A stretch of 53,492 nt of DNA from assembly GCA_018712515.1 (NCBI GenBank), contig DVGW01000015.1:1-53492 (forward strand). The letters run 5' to 3'. The stretch is from Aphodovivens avicola. GTDB lineage: Bacteria; Actinomycetota; Coriobacteriia; Coriobacteriales; Eggerthellaceae. The notes beneath the pieces are model-generated. The model did no database searches. It had not been told where the DNA came from and was given only the letters and a program-made list of their open reading frames with translations. Positions within the stretch are counted from its first letter, which is position 1, and every line of letters starts with the position of its first letter. This document shows positions 44,149 to 52,575 of this stretch, piece after piece. A program made the translations under genes and the position numbers.

Positions 44149-45792
44149 TTATTCGAGCGACAGGATGATCGGATAGAGGGGCTGCTCGCCGCGGTGCGCG
44201 TCGACCTCGAGCTCGTCGTAGGCGTCTTCGATCTCCTTGAGCAGCGCGTCGAACGCGCCGGCGTCCATGTCCTCGCCAGCGAGGATCGTCAGCGTGTCGG
44301 CGTCGTCGGCCTCCATGACCTCGAGCAGGCGCATCACGACGTCGTCGATGGTGGATCCGACCGCCTCGATGGAGCCGTCGGCGATGCCGATGACGTCGCC
44401 CTCGGCGATGGGGTTGTCGTGGGCGTCCTTGGAGTTCTTGATGGCGTGCGTGACCTCGCCGGTGTGCACGTCGGCGCACGCGTCCTTCATCGCCTCGACG
44501 TTCTCCTCGAGCGTCGCCTCGGCGTCGAACCCGAACAGCGCCGAGAAGGCCTCGGGCACGCTCGTGGTCGGCACGACGGCGCACGGCTTCTCGGAGTAGT
44601 CCGCGGCGCTTTGGGCCGCCATGATGATGTTCTTGTTGTTGGGCAGGATGATGACGGCGTCCGCGTTCACGCGCTCGGCCGCCTCCAGCAGATCGCGCGT
44701 GGAGGGGTTCATCGTCTGACCGCCGGAGACCACGACGTCAACGCCGAGGCTCTCCAGGATCGCGGCGTTGCCGGATCCGGCGGCGACGGCGACCACGCCC
44801 ACCGGCTTGCGCTCGGCGACCTGCGTCTCGTGCTCGGCCTCGAGCTTGTCGTTGCGCGCCGCGCTCTGGAGCTGCATGTTGTGGATGTGAACCTCGGAGA
44901 TCTGGGCGTCATGCGTCAGGAACCAGCCGAGCACCTGGTCGGGGCGGTTGGTGTGCACGTGCACCTTGAAGTTGGGGTGCATGCCCACCATCAGGTCGCA
45001 GTCGCCCATCGTGGGCAAGAAGTCCTTGGCCTCGTCGACGTCGACCGTGTCGGAGTGGACGAGGAACTCGGTGCAGTAGCGGAACGCCGAGCCCTCCCAG
45101 TCGTTGATCTGCTCGATCTCGACCTTGGGCTCGAGCCCGCGCGCGAAGGCGAGCTCGTCGCCGAGCTTGCCGGATTTGCCCGTCAGCGCCGACACGAACG
45201 CGTCGAAGAAGATCGCCAGGCCGAAACCGCCGGCGTCGACCACGTTGTTCTCCTTGAGCACCGGCAGCAGCTCGGGGGTGCGCTGGACCGAGGCGAACGC
45301 CTCCTCCACCACATACTCGAGCGCCTCGTCGCAGCCGAACTTCTTCTTGCGGGCGTGCTTGGCGGCCGCGGCGCTGTCCTTGAGCACGGTGAGGATCGTG
45401 CCCTCGACGGGCTTGCGCACCGCCTGGAAGGCGACCTCGACCGCGCGGCTGAACGCGCCGTCGATGCTCGCGGCGTCCACCTTGTCGGCCTTGGCCGCGC
45501 CCTCGCACAAGCCGCGCAGGATCTGGGAGGTGATGACGCCGGAGTTGCCGCGCGCGCCCATGAGCGCGCCGGTGGTGATGGCGCGGCGGACCTCGGCACG
45601 GTCGGCGCCGATGGGCAGCGCCGCCAGGTTGTCAACGACCGAGGCAAGCGTCAGCGACATGTTGGTGCCGGTGTCGCCGTCGGGAACGGGGAACACGTTG
45701 AGGCGGTTGATCTCGTCCTTGCGCTCGTCGAGCACCTTGCTCGCGGCGGCAACGGCATTGATGATGTCGTTGACGGAATATGAGTCAGACAT
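44149..45792 (-). CDS. fakA: DAK-domain fatty-acid kinase-like protein (FakA/YloV)
   Basis: 547 residues: N-terminal DhaL-like domain with NVFPVPDGDTGTNM and GARGNSGV (Mg-ATP binding), a middle domain, and a C-terminal DegV-like part with SGGQTMNPST and LPNNKNI. FakA phosphorylates fatty acids held by FakB; no fakB (DegV) gene is in the window. Usually next to the Asp23 gene, as here, 108 bases apart. Confidence 0.9.
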   Translation of the reverse strand: MSDSYSVNDIINAVAAASKVLDERKDEINRLNVFPVPDGDTGTNMSLTLASVVDNLAALPIGADRAEVRRAITTGALMGARGNSGVITSQILRGLCEGAAKADKVDAASIDGAFSRAVEVAFQAVRKPVEGTILTVLKDSAAAAKHARKKKFGCDEALEYVVEEAFASVQRTPELLPVLKENNVVDAGGFGLAIFFDAFVSALTGKSGKLGDELAFARGLEPKVEIEQINDWEGSAFRYCTEFLVHSDTVDVDEAKDFLPTMGDCDLMVGMHPNFKVHVHTNRPDQVLGWFLTHDAQISEVHIHNMQLQSAARNDKLEAEHETQVAERKPVGVVAVAAGSGNAAILESLGVDVVVSGGQTMNPSTRDLLEAAERVNADAVIILPNNKNIIMAAQSAADYSEKPCAVVPTTSVPEAFSALFGFDAEATLEENVEAMKDACADVHTGEVTHAIKNSKDAHDNPIAEGDVIGIADGSIEAVGSTIDDVVMRLLEVMEADDADTLTILAGEDMDAGAFDALLKEIEDAYDELEVDAHRGEQPLYPIILSLE

Positions 45793-45900
45793 GGTTTTTC
45801 CGATTCTCCTGTGACGTGCGCGGAGGTCGCCGGAGCGCCTCCCGCGTCAAGCGTCCGATATGTTTACTCGTCTAAGCTGCCGATCGGCGCGGGCGGCGCC

Positions 45901-46248
45901 CTAACGGCGCACCTTCACGCCCTGGACGTGGACCTCCACGCCGTCGAGGGGCACGCGCGCGTACTCCTTCAGCACGAAGGAGACCTGGTCGATCAGGTTC
46001 TGCGACACCGTGTTGATGTTGGTGCCGTACTCGATGACCACGTACAGCTCGACATGCACGCCCACCTCGGTGGTGGTCACCACCACGCCGCGGCGCAGGC
46101 GCGAAGCCGGCAGGATCTTGGCGATGCCGTCGGCCGCCGTCGGGGCCGTCATCCCCACGACGCCGTAGCACTCGAGCGCGGCGTTGCCCACCATGTCGGC
46201 GAGCACGTCGTTGGCCACGTGCAGATTGCCCGGGATCTGTGCACCCAT
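45901..46248 (-). CDS. Asp23/Gls24-family envelope-stress protein
   Basis: 115 residues from ATG 46248 (GGAGGATG upstream). Typical Asp23 body with NLHVANDVLADMVGNAALECYGVVGM and the VHVELYVVIEYG strand pair. Small cytoplasmic or membrane-associated protein of uncertain role, found with fakA across Gram-positives. First gene of the asp23-fakA-recG row. The ribosomal gene rpmB often found upstream is not here; the accessory island begins instead. Confidence 0.9.
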   Translation of the reverse strand: MGAQIPGNLHVANDVLADMVGNAALECYGVVGMTAPTAADGIAKILPASRLRRGVVVTTTEVGVHVELYVVIEYGTNINTVSQNLIDQVSFVLKEYARVPLDGVEVHVQGVKVRR

Positions 46249-46347
46249 GACGCATCCTCCCTCACGCTTGAAGGTCCGCCCCACGCCGCCGCTCGCGCGA
46301 CGTGCAGGGACGGGCCGTGATCTCGCTTTCACATACCTTGGAAGTAT

Positions 46348-46437
46348 ACCGCAAGCCCAGCCCCCCGCGCCGCACCAGCACGCAACGTTCGCAACTTGGG
46401 GAGGGGTGGAGGTTGCGTCACGCAAGATGAGCGCTTC
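46348..46437. repeat. Island repeat, left copy
   Basis: ACCGCAAGCCCAG...CGCCGCACCAGCACGCAACG (split), then TTCGCAACT..GGG..GGTGGAG. About 60 bases match 49134-49196 in the same orientation at roughly 85% by eye; weaker similarity runs on to 46437. Confidence 0.8.
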
Positions 46438-46449
46438 AGCCGGTTGAAC

Positions 46450-47751
46450 CTACTCCCAAAGCTCGGTATTCGATATGGCGTACAGCGGGATGTTTTTCAT
46501 CCAATCCTGCTCGCGATAGCCCGACAAGCTGAAACGAATAGGTGCCGTTTCCGGATAGGAGCCCTTAAATGCTCGGAGGCTTTTCGCCCGCAGGTTCTCC
46601 TCAGCTTTCACCTCGATGGGAAAGACCCTACCGCCACGCTGGACAAGGAAGTCGATTTCCCCTTTTGAGTTTTCAGCCGACCAGTAGAACGGATCGAAAC
46701 CGCAATCGGATACGAGTTGCTGGCAAACGTATTGTTCGGCCAACGATCCTTTAAATTCCGTGAAAGCGGCATTGCCGTCCAGCACGTTGACGGGATCGAG
46801 CCCCGCCATAGCTCCAAGCAGCCCAACATCCAAGAGGAAAACCTTGAACGACTTATTGTCATTGTAGGCCGACAGCGGGATGCCAGGTTTCGTCACGCGC
46901 GGCACCTTGCGGATAAGCCCCGCTTGGGAAAGCCACATGAGTGCCTCCTCATAGTCCTTCGCCCTTGCCCCTTTTCTAATATGCCCAAACACGAATTTCT
47001 TGTTCTCCCGCGCAAGATGCTCGGGAATGGATCCCCACGCTTCGACCATCCTTGGATATATGCGCATGGGAGCATGTTTGGCAAAATCGCGAAGATAGTC
47101 CTCGAGGATCTGGTCCTGCATAGCGCGAACCACGGCAAAAGACTCGCCTTCCGCAAAAGCGTCGACAACAGCAGGCATGCCCCCTACGACATAGTACTGT
47201 CGCAAAAGGGTAATCGCCTTGGAGGAAAACGCGTCGATACTCGCCACTTCCCCGGAATCGATGAGCTCTCGCAACATTCGATTGCCGGTTGCATCGAGGA
47301 ATTCTCGGAAGCTGAGGGGGTAAAGATCGAGCGTGTTCACCTTGCCGACCGGATACCCCGTGCCTGCGGTCGCAGAGATTCCCAGCAAAGAGCCGGCTGC
47401 GGCAACAGCATACTCCGGAGCGTTTTCGCAGAAGTATTTGAGGGAGGTCAGCGCTTTCGGAGCAGACTGGATCTCGTCAAGCACGATGAGGGTATCATGA
47501 GGTTCGATGGAAACTCCGGTCAGAACGGAGAGATCGCGGATGATGCGCTTCGGATCGAGATCCGCATCGAACAGAGCCCTTGCGACAGAATTGCTGTCCA
47601 AAGTAACGTAGGCGACCGAATCGAAGTGAAGGCGCGCGAACTCTTTCAGCAGCCAGGTTTTCCCGACCTGCCTCGCTCCGTTGAGAATAAGCGGCTTGCG
47701 ATGCGGCGACTCTTTCCAGTGTACCAGACTGTTCATCAGGAACCTGTCCAT
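46450..47751 (-). CDS. AAA+ ATPase with DUF4143 domain
   Basis: 433 residues; GGAGGGA about 5 bases before ATG. AAA_14 domain with Walker A NGARQVGKTW (about 24-33) and Walker B LIVLDEIQ, then the DUF4143 module with ...GSLAEQYVCQQL, and a nuclease-like C-terminus (KGEIDFLVQRGGRVFPIEVK, the D...ExK signature of the PD-(D/E)XK fold). Such proteins are common in mobile regions. Function not established; possibly defence or toxin related. Confidence 0.9.
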   Translation of the reverse strand: MDRFLMNSLVHWKESPHRKPLILNGARQVGKTWLLKEFARLHFDSVAYVTLDSNSVARALFDADLDPKRIIRDLSVLTGVSIEPHDTLIVLDEIQSAPKALTSLKYFCENAPEYAVAAAGSLLGISATAGTGYPVGKVNTLDLYPLSFREFLDATGNRMLRELIDSGEVASIDAFSSKAITLLRQYYVVGGMPAVVDAFAEGESFAVVRAMQDQILEDYLRDFAKHAPMRIYPRMVEAWGSIPEHLARENKKFVFGHIRKGARAKDYEEALMWLSQAGLIRKVPRVTKPGIPLSAYNDNKSFKVFLLDVGLLGAMAGLDPVNVLDGNAAFTEFKGSLAEQYVCQQLVSDCGFDPFYWSAENSKGEIDFLVQRGGRVFPIEVKAEENLRAKSLRAFKGSYPETAPIRFSLSGYREQDWMKNIPLYAISNTELWE

Positions 47752-47779
47752 ACGGTCCCTCCTGCTAACTGATTAATAC

Positions 47780-47815
47780 GTCCTTGTTTTTGATTAGTTT
47801 AACAAAAATAAGGAC
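47780..47815. promoter_or_regulatory. Inverted repeat over the presumed promoter of the DUF4143 gene
   Basis: GTCCTTGTTTTTG (47780-47792) and CAAAAATAAGGAC (47803-47815), 12 of 13 positions complementary, spacer 10. A second dyad AAAAATG/CATTTTT lies at 47818-47841. AT-rich DNA about 30-90 bases before the start. Confidence 0.6.
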
Positions 47816-48011
47816 TTAAAAATGAGATATTTCACATTTTTCAGGCGGTAACTCAAGCCATCGGGCACTTTGGCCACGAAGGACGCTGCCAACATACGGC
47901 AATCCATCTACCTTTTTTCGATTGTCTAAAAGCATTCCATCAGCCGAATTCCGGCCCTCGCCTCAAACCCGCTGCCACTCCCCCAGCGCATTGGTCAAGA
48001 AGCCAAGACGC

Positions 48012-48805
48012 CTATCCGAAAAACGACAGGTCGCTCTCGTCGAAGCTGGGATGCTTGACGTATTCCTTGAGGGGCGGAAGCAGGAGGTTCTGGGGAATGA
48101 GGGAGGAGTACTCCTCCAAATAGAGCTGCGCCATATGCTCGGCGAAGCGCACGAAACGCTCTCCCCGTCGTCCTCGAACGTGCGGATCGCGCGGTAGTAC
48201 TCGGCTTTCTCGGCATCGAGCACGATGAAGGGGACGAGCCCGTTTCGAAGGCACTCGCGGAACATGATAATGCGGCCCGTCCTGCCGTTTCCGTCGAGGA
48301 ACGGGTGGATGCGCTCGTAGAGCACATGGAAGCCGACGATGTCGCGATAGGTGGTGCGGGCGCGCTTGCCGTACGCCTCGAAGAGCCGCCCGATCGCCCC
48401 GTCGACGTCGGCTGGAGCGATGGTGGTGATGCCCCCGACCCCGTTGGGGATCGTCTTCCACTCGCCGGCGCCCTCTTCTTCCTTCAGCGTCCCGTGGAAG
48501 CGCTTGATCAAATCGGCGGTGAGGGGCTCGTCGATCGTGTCGAGCATGAGATCGAACATGCGGAAATGGTTGCGCATCTCGACGACACTGTCGACAGGCA
48601 CGGGCGACCCGGAGGCGATGGTCCCCGTTTCGAAGATTGAACGCGTCTGTTCCTCGGTAAGCATGCTGCCTTCGATCTTCTCCGAATTGAACGCGAATGC
48701 GATCTGATTCTCCCAGTAGAATCCGCGTTTCACGCGATCCTTGCGCTGGGAGAGAAGCAGATGGCGGACGATGGCGCAGATCTGCCGTGCGGTGTCTTCC
48801 GTCAT
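48012..48805 (-). pseudogene. Class II Fic (AMP-transferase) protein, frameshifted near the C-terminus
   Basis: The Fic core is intact: HPFLDGNGRTGR (residues 167-178), flap region earlier, and the inhibitory motif S-x-x-x-E-G as SEKIEG at 41-46 in the N-terminus, so autoinhibition by its own helix. The reading frame is lost after about residue 213 at a run of four G (48163-48166); the expected C-terminus (FVRFAEHMAQLYLEEYSSL...) continues in another frame to 48012. The original frame runs to 47963. One missing G restores it. May be inactive, phase variable or an error. Confidence 0.85.
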
Positions 48806-49086
48806 CTTGATACCTCTTTCGATTCCGCTAGCAGCATTGTAGCGGACTACACAAGCTGTACTCCGAAGCCCATGAGACGCTCAATACAGCAGCATTAGAT
48901 GATCGGGATTCTGCGATGCGATCCCCCGCTTAGAACGAAACCTATCCGCATCGATTTCCCACCGAATACGTCTCCGGTCAAAAAACCACGAATACGACCT
49001 CGAAAAAGACTGGCGGGAACAAAAACGGGGCAGAACCGCTTTCGCAGTCCCGCCCCGATAAGCCCGAAAGCTTTGCTACGTGCGTT

Positions 49087-49109
49087 TAGTGTGTCAGACC
49101 CGGACACTA
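49087..49109. repeat. REP-like hairpin TAGTGT ... ACACTA
   Basis: TAGTGTGTCAGACCCGGACA plus CTA; arms TAGTGT/ACACTA around GTCAGACCCGG. Lies in the gap between the Fic and HigA genes, in which no further gene is seen. Confidence 0.6.
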
Positions 49110-49133
49110 TGGCAGGCGCCTCAGATAATGCTA

Positions 49134-49225
49134 ACCGCAAGCCCAAGCCCCGCGCCGCACCAACACGTAGCGTTCGCAACTCGGGAAGAGGTGGAGCCGG
49201 AGGCAGGAGCAGCAAAATGGCTTCC
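49134..49225. repeat. Island repeat, right copy
   Basis: Direct copy of 46348-46411. One frame of both copies preserves a peptide beginning PAPHQH and FAT, although the DNA differs at several third positions. The 430-base gap upstream of HigA has no other gene. Confidence 0.8.
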
Positions 49226-49235
49226 GCAACACCTC

Positions 49236-49508
49236 TTAGACGAATCGGATCTCCAGCTTGCGCCCCAGACCTGAGGCGATCTTGGAGAGGGTCGCCACGG
49301 AGGGGTTTCCGTTGCCGTTCTCGAGGCGGCAGAGGTTAGCCGGCTTCATGCCGCTCCGTCTCGCGAGTTCTTGCTGCGTTAACCCTTCCCTCATCCTCGC
49401 CTCGACGATGCCTCGCGCTACCTCGCGCTCGACAGCCTGAGCGTCCCACTCCTCCTTGAACGCAGGATCTTTCAAAGAAGCCTCAAGGTGCCTTCCGAAA
49501 TCACTCAT
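49236..49508 (-). CDS. HigA-type XRE antitoxin
   Basis: 90 residues with an HTH_XRE domain (LTQQELARRSGMKPANLCRLENG, shown split; about 43-66). ATG 49508 has GGAGGGAG 5 bases upstream, and overlaps the toxin stop by 8 bases. Expected to bind and neutralise the HigB-like toxin and to autorepress. Confidence 0.9.
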   Translation of the reverse strand: MSDFGRHLEASLKDPAFKEEWDAQAVEREVARGIVEARMREGLTQQELARRSGMKPANLCRLENGNGNPSVATLSKIASGLGRKLEIRFV

Positions 49509-49845
49509 TTCTCTCCCTCCAATCCTTGCGGATCGACTTGGCCCTTTCGATTTCCCAACGTGGCGCCTTCTGGGTCTTTTTCCGAAAGCCATGGGTGAGA
49601 ACGATCCTCTTTCCCACGACGAAGAAATAGAGGATACGAGCGGAATCGCCGCCCCTCACCACCCTCAACTCGAAAATGCCATCTTCCAGATGACGCGAAA
49701 ACGGCATCCCTAACTGCGGGCCGTAACGTTCAAGCAGCTCAACCAGTCCGAACGTTTTCGCTTTCATTTTCAAATCCAAGCCGTCTATAAACGATTCAAC
49801 AGGCTTCTTTCCCGAAGCATCGCGATAGTATTCAATCTCATACAT
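49501..49845 (-). CDS. HigB/RelE-type toxin
   Basis: 114 residues: MYEIEYYRDASGKKPVESFIDGL, FELRVVRGGDSARILYFF and the C-terminal LTHGFRKKTQKAP... are typical of Gp49/HigB toxins that cut mRNA on ribosomes. Toxin gene first, then antitoxin, as in higBA. ATG 49845 was preferred over a TTG 15 bases upstream because AAAGGGT lies at good distance. Confidence 0.9.
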   Translation of the reverse strand: MYEIEYYRDASGKKPVESFIDGLDLKMKAKTFGLVELLERYGPQLGMPFSRHLEDGIFELRVVRGGDSARILYFFVVGKRIVLTHGFRKKTQKAPRWEIERAKSIRKDWRERNE

Positions 49846-49866
49846 CGAATACCCTTTCAACGTAAG

Positions 49867-49882
49867 TTATCATATTTGATAA
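49867..49882. promoter_or_regulatory. Palindromic operator of higBA
   Basis: TTATCA-TATT-TGATAA, a perfect 6-bp dyad 22 bases upstream of the toxin start; likely HigA autoregulatory site. Confidence 0.7.
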
Positions 49883-50354
49883 TTCGAAGCAATCTAAAGT
49901 CCTTCAGCCCATTCGAGACCTATCCCAAGAGACGCATCGACATAGTTTTCAGATACTGGACGGCAGATGGATTTGGAACATACGCCCACCTCCTTTTCTC
50001 TATAGGAGAAAGGCTGTCCTCGCAAGGAGTTGTGAGTGCTCCAATCAAATACAGAACATTTGTACTATATAATCAGAACAAGTAGTCTGCAACAGGCTGA
50101 CGCCCTTTACAACGCTCGTTAGGTGCATCAGGCCTAGGCCTTGCATGCTCTTCGAGAAAAGCGGTGCAGCTATGGAGCTGCCGAGAAACGCACAAAACTC
50201 TTGGTATCGCCCCTAATCTTTGCACAAGAAATTGATCGGGAAGAACAGAAGGCAGTTTGTCCGAGACACGACGACTTTCGTCATCCGAAACGCTTCCGCT
50301 TATGCTCCGCTTAGAGCATTTAGCTACGGTTTGAGCACTCCGCTAGATGGCTTA
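49883..50354. other. AT-rich gap with gene remnants
   Basis: About 470 bases without a firm gene. The plus frame 49876-50085 codes MIIRSNLKSFSPFETYP... and looks protein-like near its end (FRYWTADGFGTYAHLLFSI), but has no ribosome site. On the minus strand AAGGAGGTGGGCGT precedes a 10-codon ORF (49981-49949). A hairpin GCAGCT/AGCTGC lies near 50170. Possibly decayed sequence at the border with the polysaccharide locus. Confidence 0.35.
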
Positions 50355-51374
50355 TTATCCCAATAACGCCTCGACTATCTTCCTCGCCCCATCACCCGGC
50401 ACAACACTTCGCATCCTACTGCAAAATGAGCGCCTGACTTCGATGCCGGCGATCGACCGCAATCCCTCGACAAGCTCTTTCTCAGCCCAATTCAAGTCGA
50501 GAAGGGCACCGCCGCACCCTGCCTCGGCAAAACCGCGAGCATTCTCCAGCTGATTTTCGACAATAGGCACGGCGAATGACGGAACGCCCGCAGCACAGAG
50601 TTCATAGAGCGTAGTACCAGCAGCGGAGACGACCAGGTCAGCTTCACGCATTAAGGGCGCAAGATCTGAAACCCCGTGGAGAAGCTTTACCCTTTTTTGC
50701 CCAAAGCCGTACATGCCCGCATCAAAATGCGCGAATCTTCCGACCGTAGCTTTCACCCGTGCAGAGGGAAAAGCCATCCGACATGCACGGACTATCCGTT
50801 CGAGAGAGCCGGCGGGATTAGTCGATCCAGTCGTCACGAGAATGTTCGACACCCCTGAAGTGGGATTGCGCCCAACTCCGACGAACCTTTCCGCCACAGG
50901 TGCAAATTCAGGACCCGCAAGAACCTCGGCCCCAGTCTCCGCATAGACACCTCGCAGCCTATCACGGTCAACGCAGAAACGATAATCGACAAGCACGTCA
51001 ACCGGCCAACGAAGAATCTCGTGCCGCTCCGTCTTAAACAGGTAGTCATCATCTATATAGCACGTACGGATCCCGGAATCACGCAACCTCTGGAAGAAAG
51101 GGAATGACACGCCGTAGGAATCGACAAGCAGGGCACCGGACTGCCAAAAGTCAACAATCCGATCAGCATCCGATCCCCTGAGGTTGAACGGGTTGCTACC
51201 CAAAATGGAGGCACGCGCGCGATCCGGAAGCATCGCACAGGATTCGTCGGTAGAAACGAGAAAGCGTGAGAGGACCCCTAGCTTTTCCGCCTCCTTGGCG
51301 ATCGCCAAGCACCTGCTGATATGCCCCGACCCTATCGACGAGCCACCATCGACTCGGATGAGCAACTCCCGCAT
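50355..51374 (-). CDS. pseG: PseG-like UDP-sugar hydrolase (nonulosonate pathway)
   Basis: 339 residues: RVDGGSSIGSGHISRCLAIA is the nucleotide-binding loop, with the GSTNPAG and AAGTTLYELCAAGVP of the GT28-like half. PseG releases UDP from UDP-2,4-diacetamido-trideoxy-altrose in pseudaminic acid synthesis. Its usual partners (PseB, C, H, I) are not in the window, so the pathway continues elsewhere or the substrate differs. Probably in one operon with the next two genes. Confidence 0.8.
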   Translation of the reverse strand: MRELLIRVDGGSSIGSGHISRCLAIAKEAEKLGVLSRFLVSTDESCAMLPDRARASILGSNPFNLRGSDADRIVDFWQSGALLVDSYGVSFPFFQRLRDSGIRTCYIDDDYLFKTERHEILRWPVDVLVDYRFCVDRDRLRGVYAETGAEVLAGPEFAPVAERFVGVGRNPTSGVSNILVTTGSTNPAGSLERIVRACRMAFPSARVKATVGRFAHFDAGMYGFGQKRVKLLHGVSDLAPLMREADLVVSAAGTTLYELCAAGVPSFAVPIVENQLENARGFAEAGCGGALLDLNWAEKELVEGLRSIAGIEVRRSFCSRMRSVVPGDGARKIVEALLG

Positions 51375-51390
51375 TCACGCATCACCCCGA

Positions 51391-52575
51391 TCACAGATCC
51401 TTCCTCCACACCATTTTGTCCACAATCCCCGTGTAGGACTGGACGATCTTCACGACCTTGGTGGAGACGCTCTCGTCGGCGTAGTCGGGCACGGGCGCGG
51501 CGGGCAGGCTCCCCTCCGCATCGAGCGCGACCGCGGTGCGCACCGCCTGGAGCAGCCCCTTCTCGGAGATGCCCGCCAGCGTGAAGCAGCCCTTGTCGAG
51601 CGCCTCGGGGCGCTCTGTGCTCGTGCGGATGCACACCGCCGGGAAAGGGCGGCCGATCGAGGCGAAGAAGGAGGACTCCTCGGGAAGGGTCCCCGAGTCT
51701 GACACCACGCAGAAGGCGTTCATTTGAAGATTGTTGTAGTCGTGGAAGCCCATGGGCTCGTGCATGCGCACGAGCGGGTGCAGCTCGAAGCCCGTGGACT
51801 CGAGGCGCTTGCGGCTGCGGGGGTGGCACGAGTAGAGCACGGGCTTTCCGTACTCCTCGGCGAGCGCGTTGACCGCGCCGAAGAGCGAGCGGAAGCTCGC
51901 GTCGGCGTCGATGTTCTCCTCGCGGTGGGCCGACAGCAGGAAGTAGCCCTTGGGCTCGAGCCCCAGCTCGCCGAGGATATCGGACGCGTCGATTTTGGGG
52001 AGGTTCGCGCGCAGGACCTCGGCCATGGGCGAGCCCGTCACGTAGGTGCGCTCGCGAGGCAGCCCGCACTCCGCCAGGTAGCGCCTGGCATGCTCGGAGT
52101 AGGCGAGGTTGACGTCGGAGATGATGTCGACGATGCGGCGGTTGGTCTCCTCGGGCAGGCGCTCGTCCTTGCAGCGGTTGCCCGCCTCCATATGGAAGAT
52201 CGGGATGTGCAGCCGCTTCGCCGGGATGGCCGACAGGCATGAGTTCGTGTCGCCCAGGATCAGCAGGGCGTCGGGCTCGATCCGGGCCATCAGCTTGTAG
52301 GAGGCAGCGATTATGTTGCCGATCGTCTCGCCGAGGTCGTCGCCCACCGCGTCCATGTAGACGTCGGGGTCGTCGAGGGAGAGGTCCCGGAAGAAGATGC
52401 CGTTCAAGGTGTAATCGTAGTTCTGCCCGGTGTGCGCGAGCAGGCAGTCGAAGTGCCGGCGGCACTTCCTGATCACCTCGGAGAGCCTGATGATCTCGGG
52501 ACGGGTGCCCACGATGATCAGGAGCTTGAGGCGGCCGTCGTTTGCAAAATTAGTGTTTAGGAGCAATTGATTCAT
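51391..52575 (-). CDS. UDP-GlcNAc 2-epimerase family, WbjD/FnlC/Cap5G-like
   Basis: About 394 residues from ATG 52575. LLIIVGTRPEIIRLSEV, HTGQNYDYTLN, GDTNSCLSAI, HMEAGNRCKDERLPEETNR and SDSGTLPEESSFF match the non-hydrolysing 2-epimerase fold; the pattern around MEAGNRC points to the FnlC/WbjD branch, which makes UDP-N-acetyl-L-fucosamine, rather than WecB. The start overlaps the flippase stop by 26 bases. GC-rich unlike the flippase gene. Confidence 0.82.
   Translation of the reverse strand: MNQLLLNTNFANDGRLKLLIIVGTRPEIIRLSEVIRKCRRHFDCLLAHTGQNYDYTLNGIFFRDLSLDDPDVYMDAVGDDLGETIGNIIAASYKLMARIEPDALLILGDTNSCLSAIPAKRLHIPIFHMEAGNRCKDERLPEETNRRIVDIISDVNLAYSEHARRYLAECGLPRERTYVTGSPMAEVLRANLPKIDASDILGELGLEPKGYFLLSAHREENIDADASFRSLFGAVNALAEEYGKPVLYSCHPRSRKRLESTGFELHPLVRMHEPMGFHDYNNLQMNAFCVVSDSGTLPEESSFFASIGRPFPAVCIRTSTERPEALDKGCFTLAGISEKGLLQAVRTAVALDAEGSLPAAPVPDYADESVSTKVVKIVQSYTGIVDKMVWRKDL

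Noticed and set aside
49876..50085. 69-codon + strand gene
   Set aside because: No ribosome site, overlaps the higBA operator and resembles no family I know; kept only as a possible remnant.
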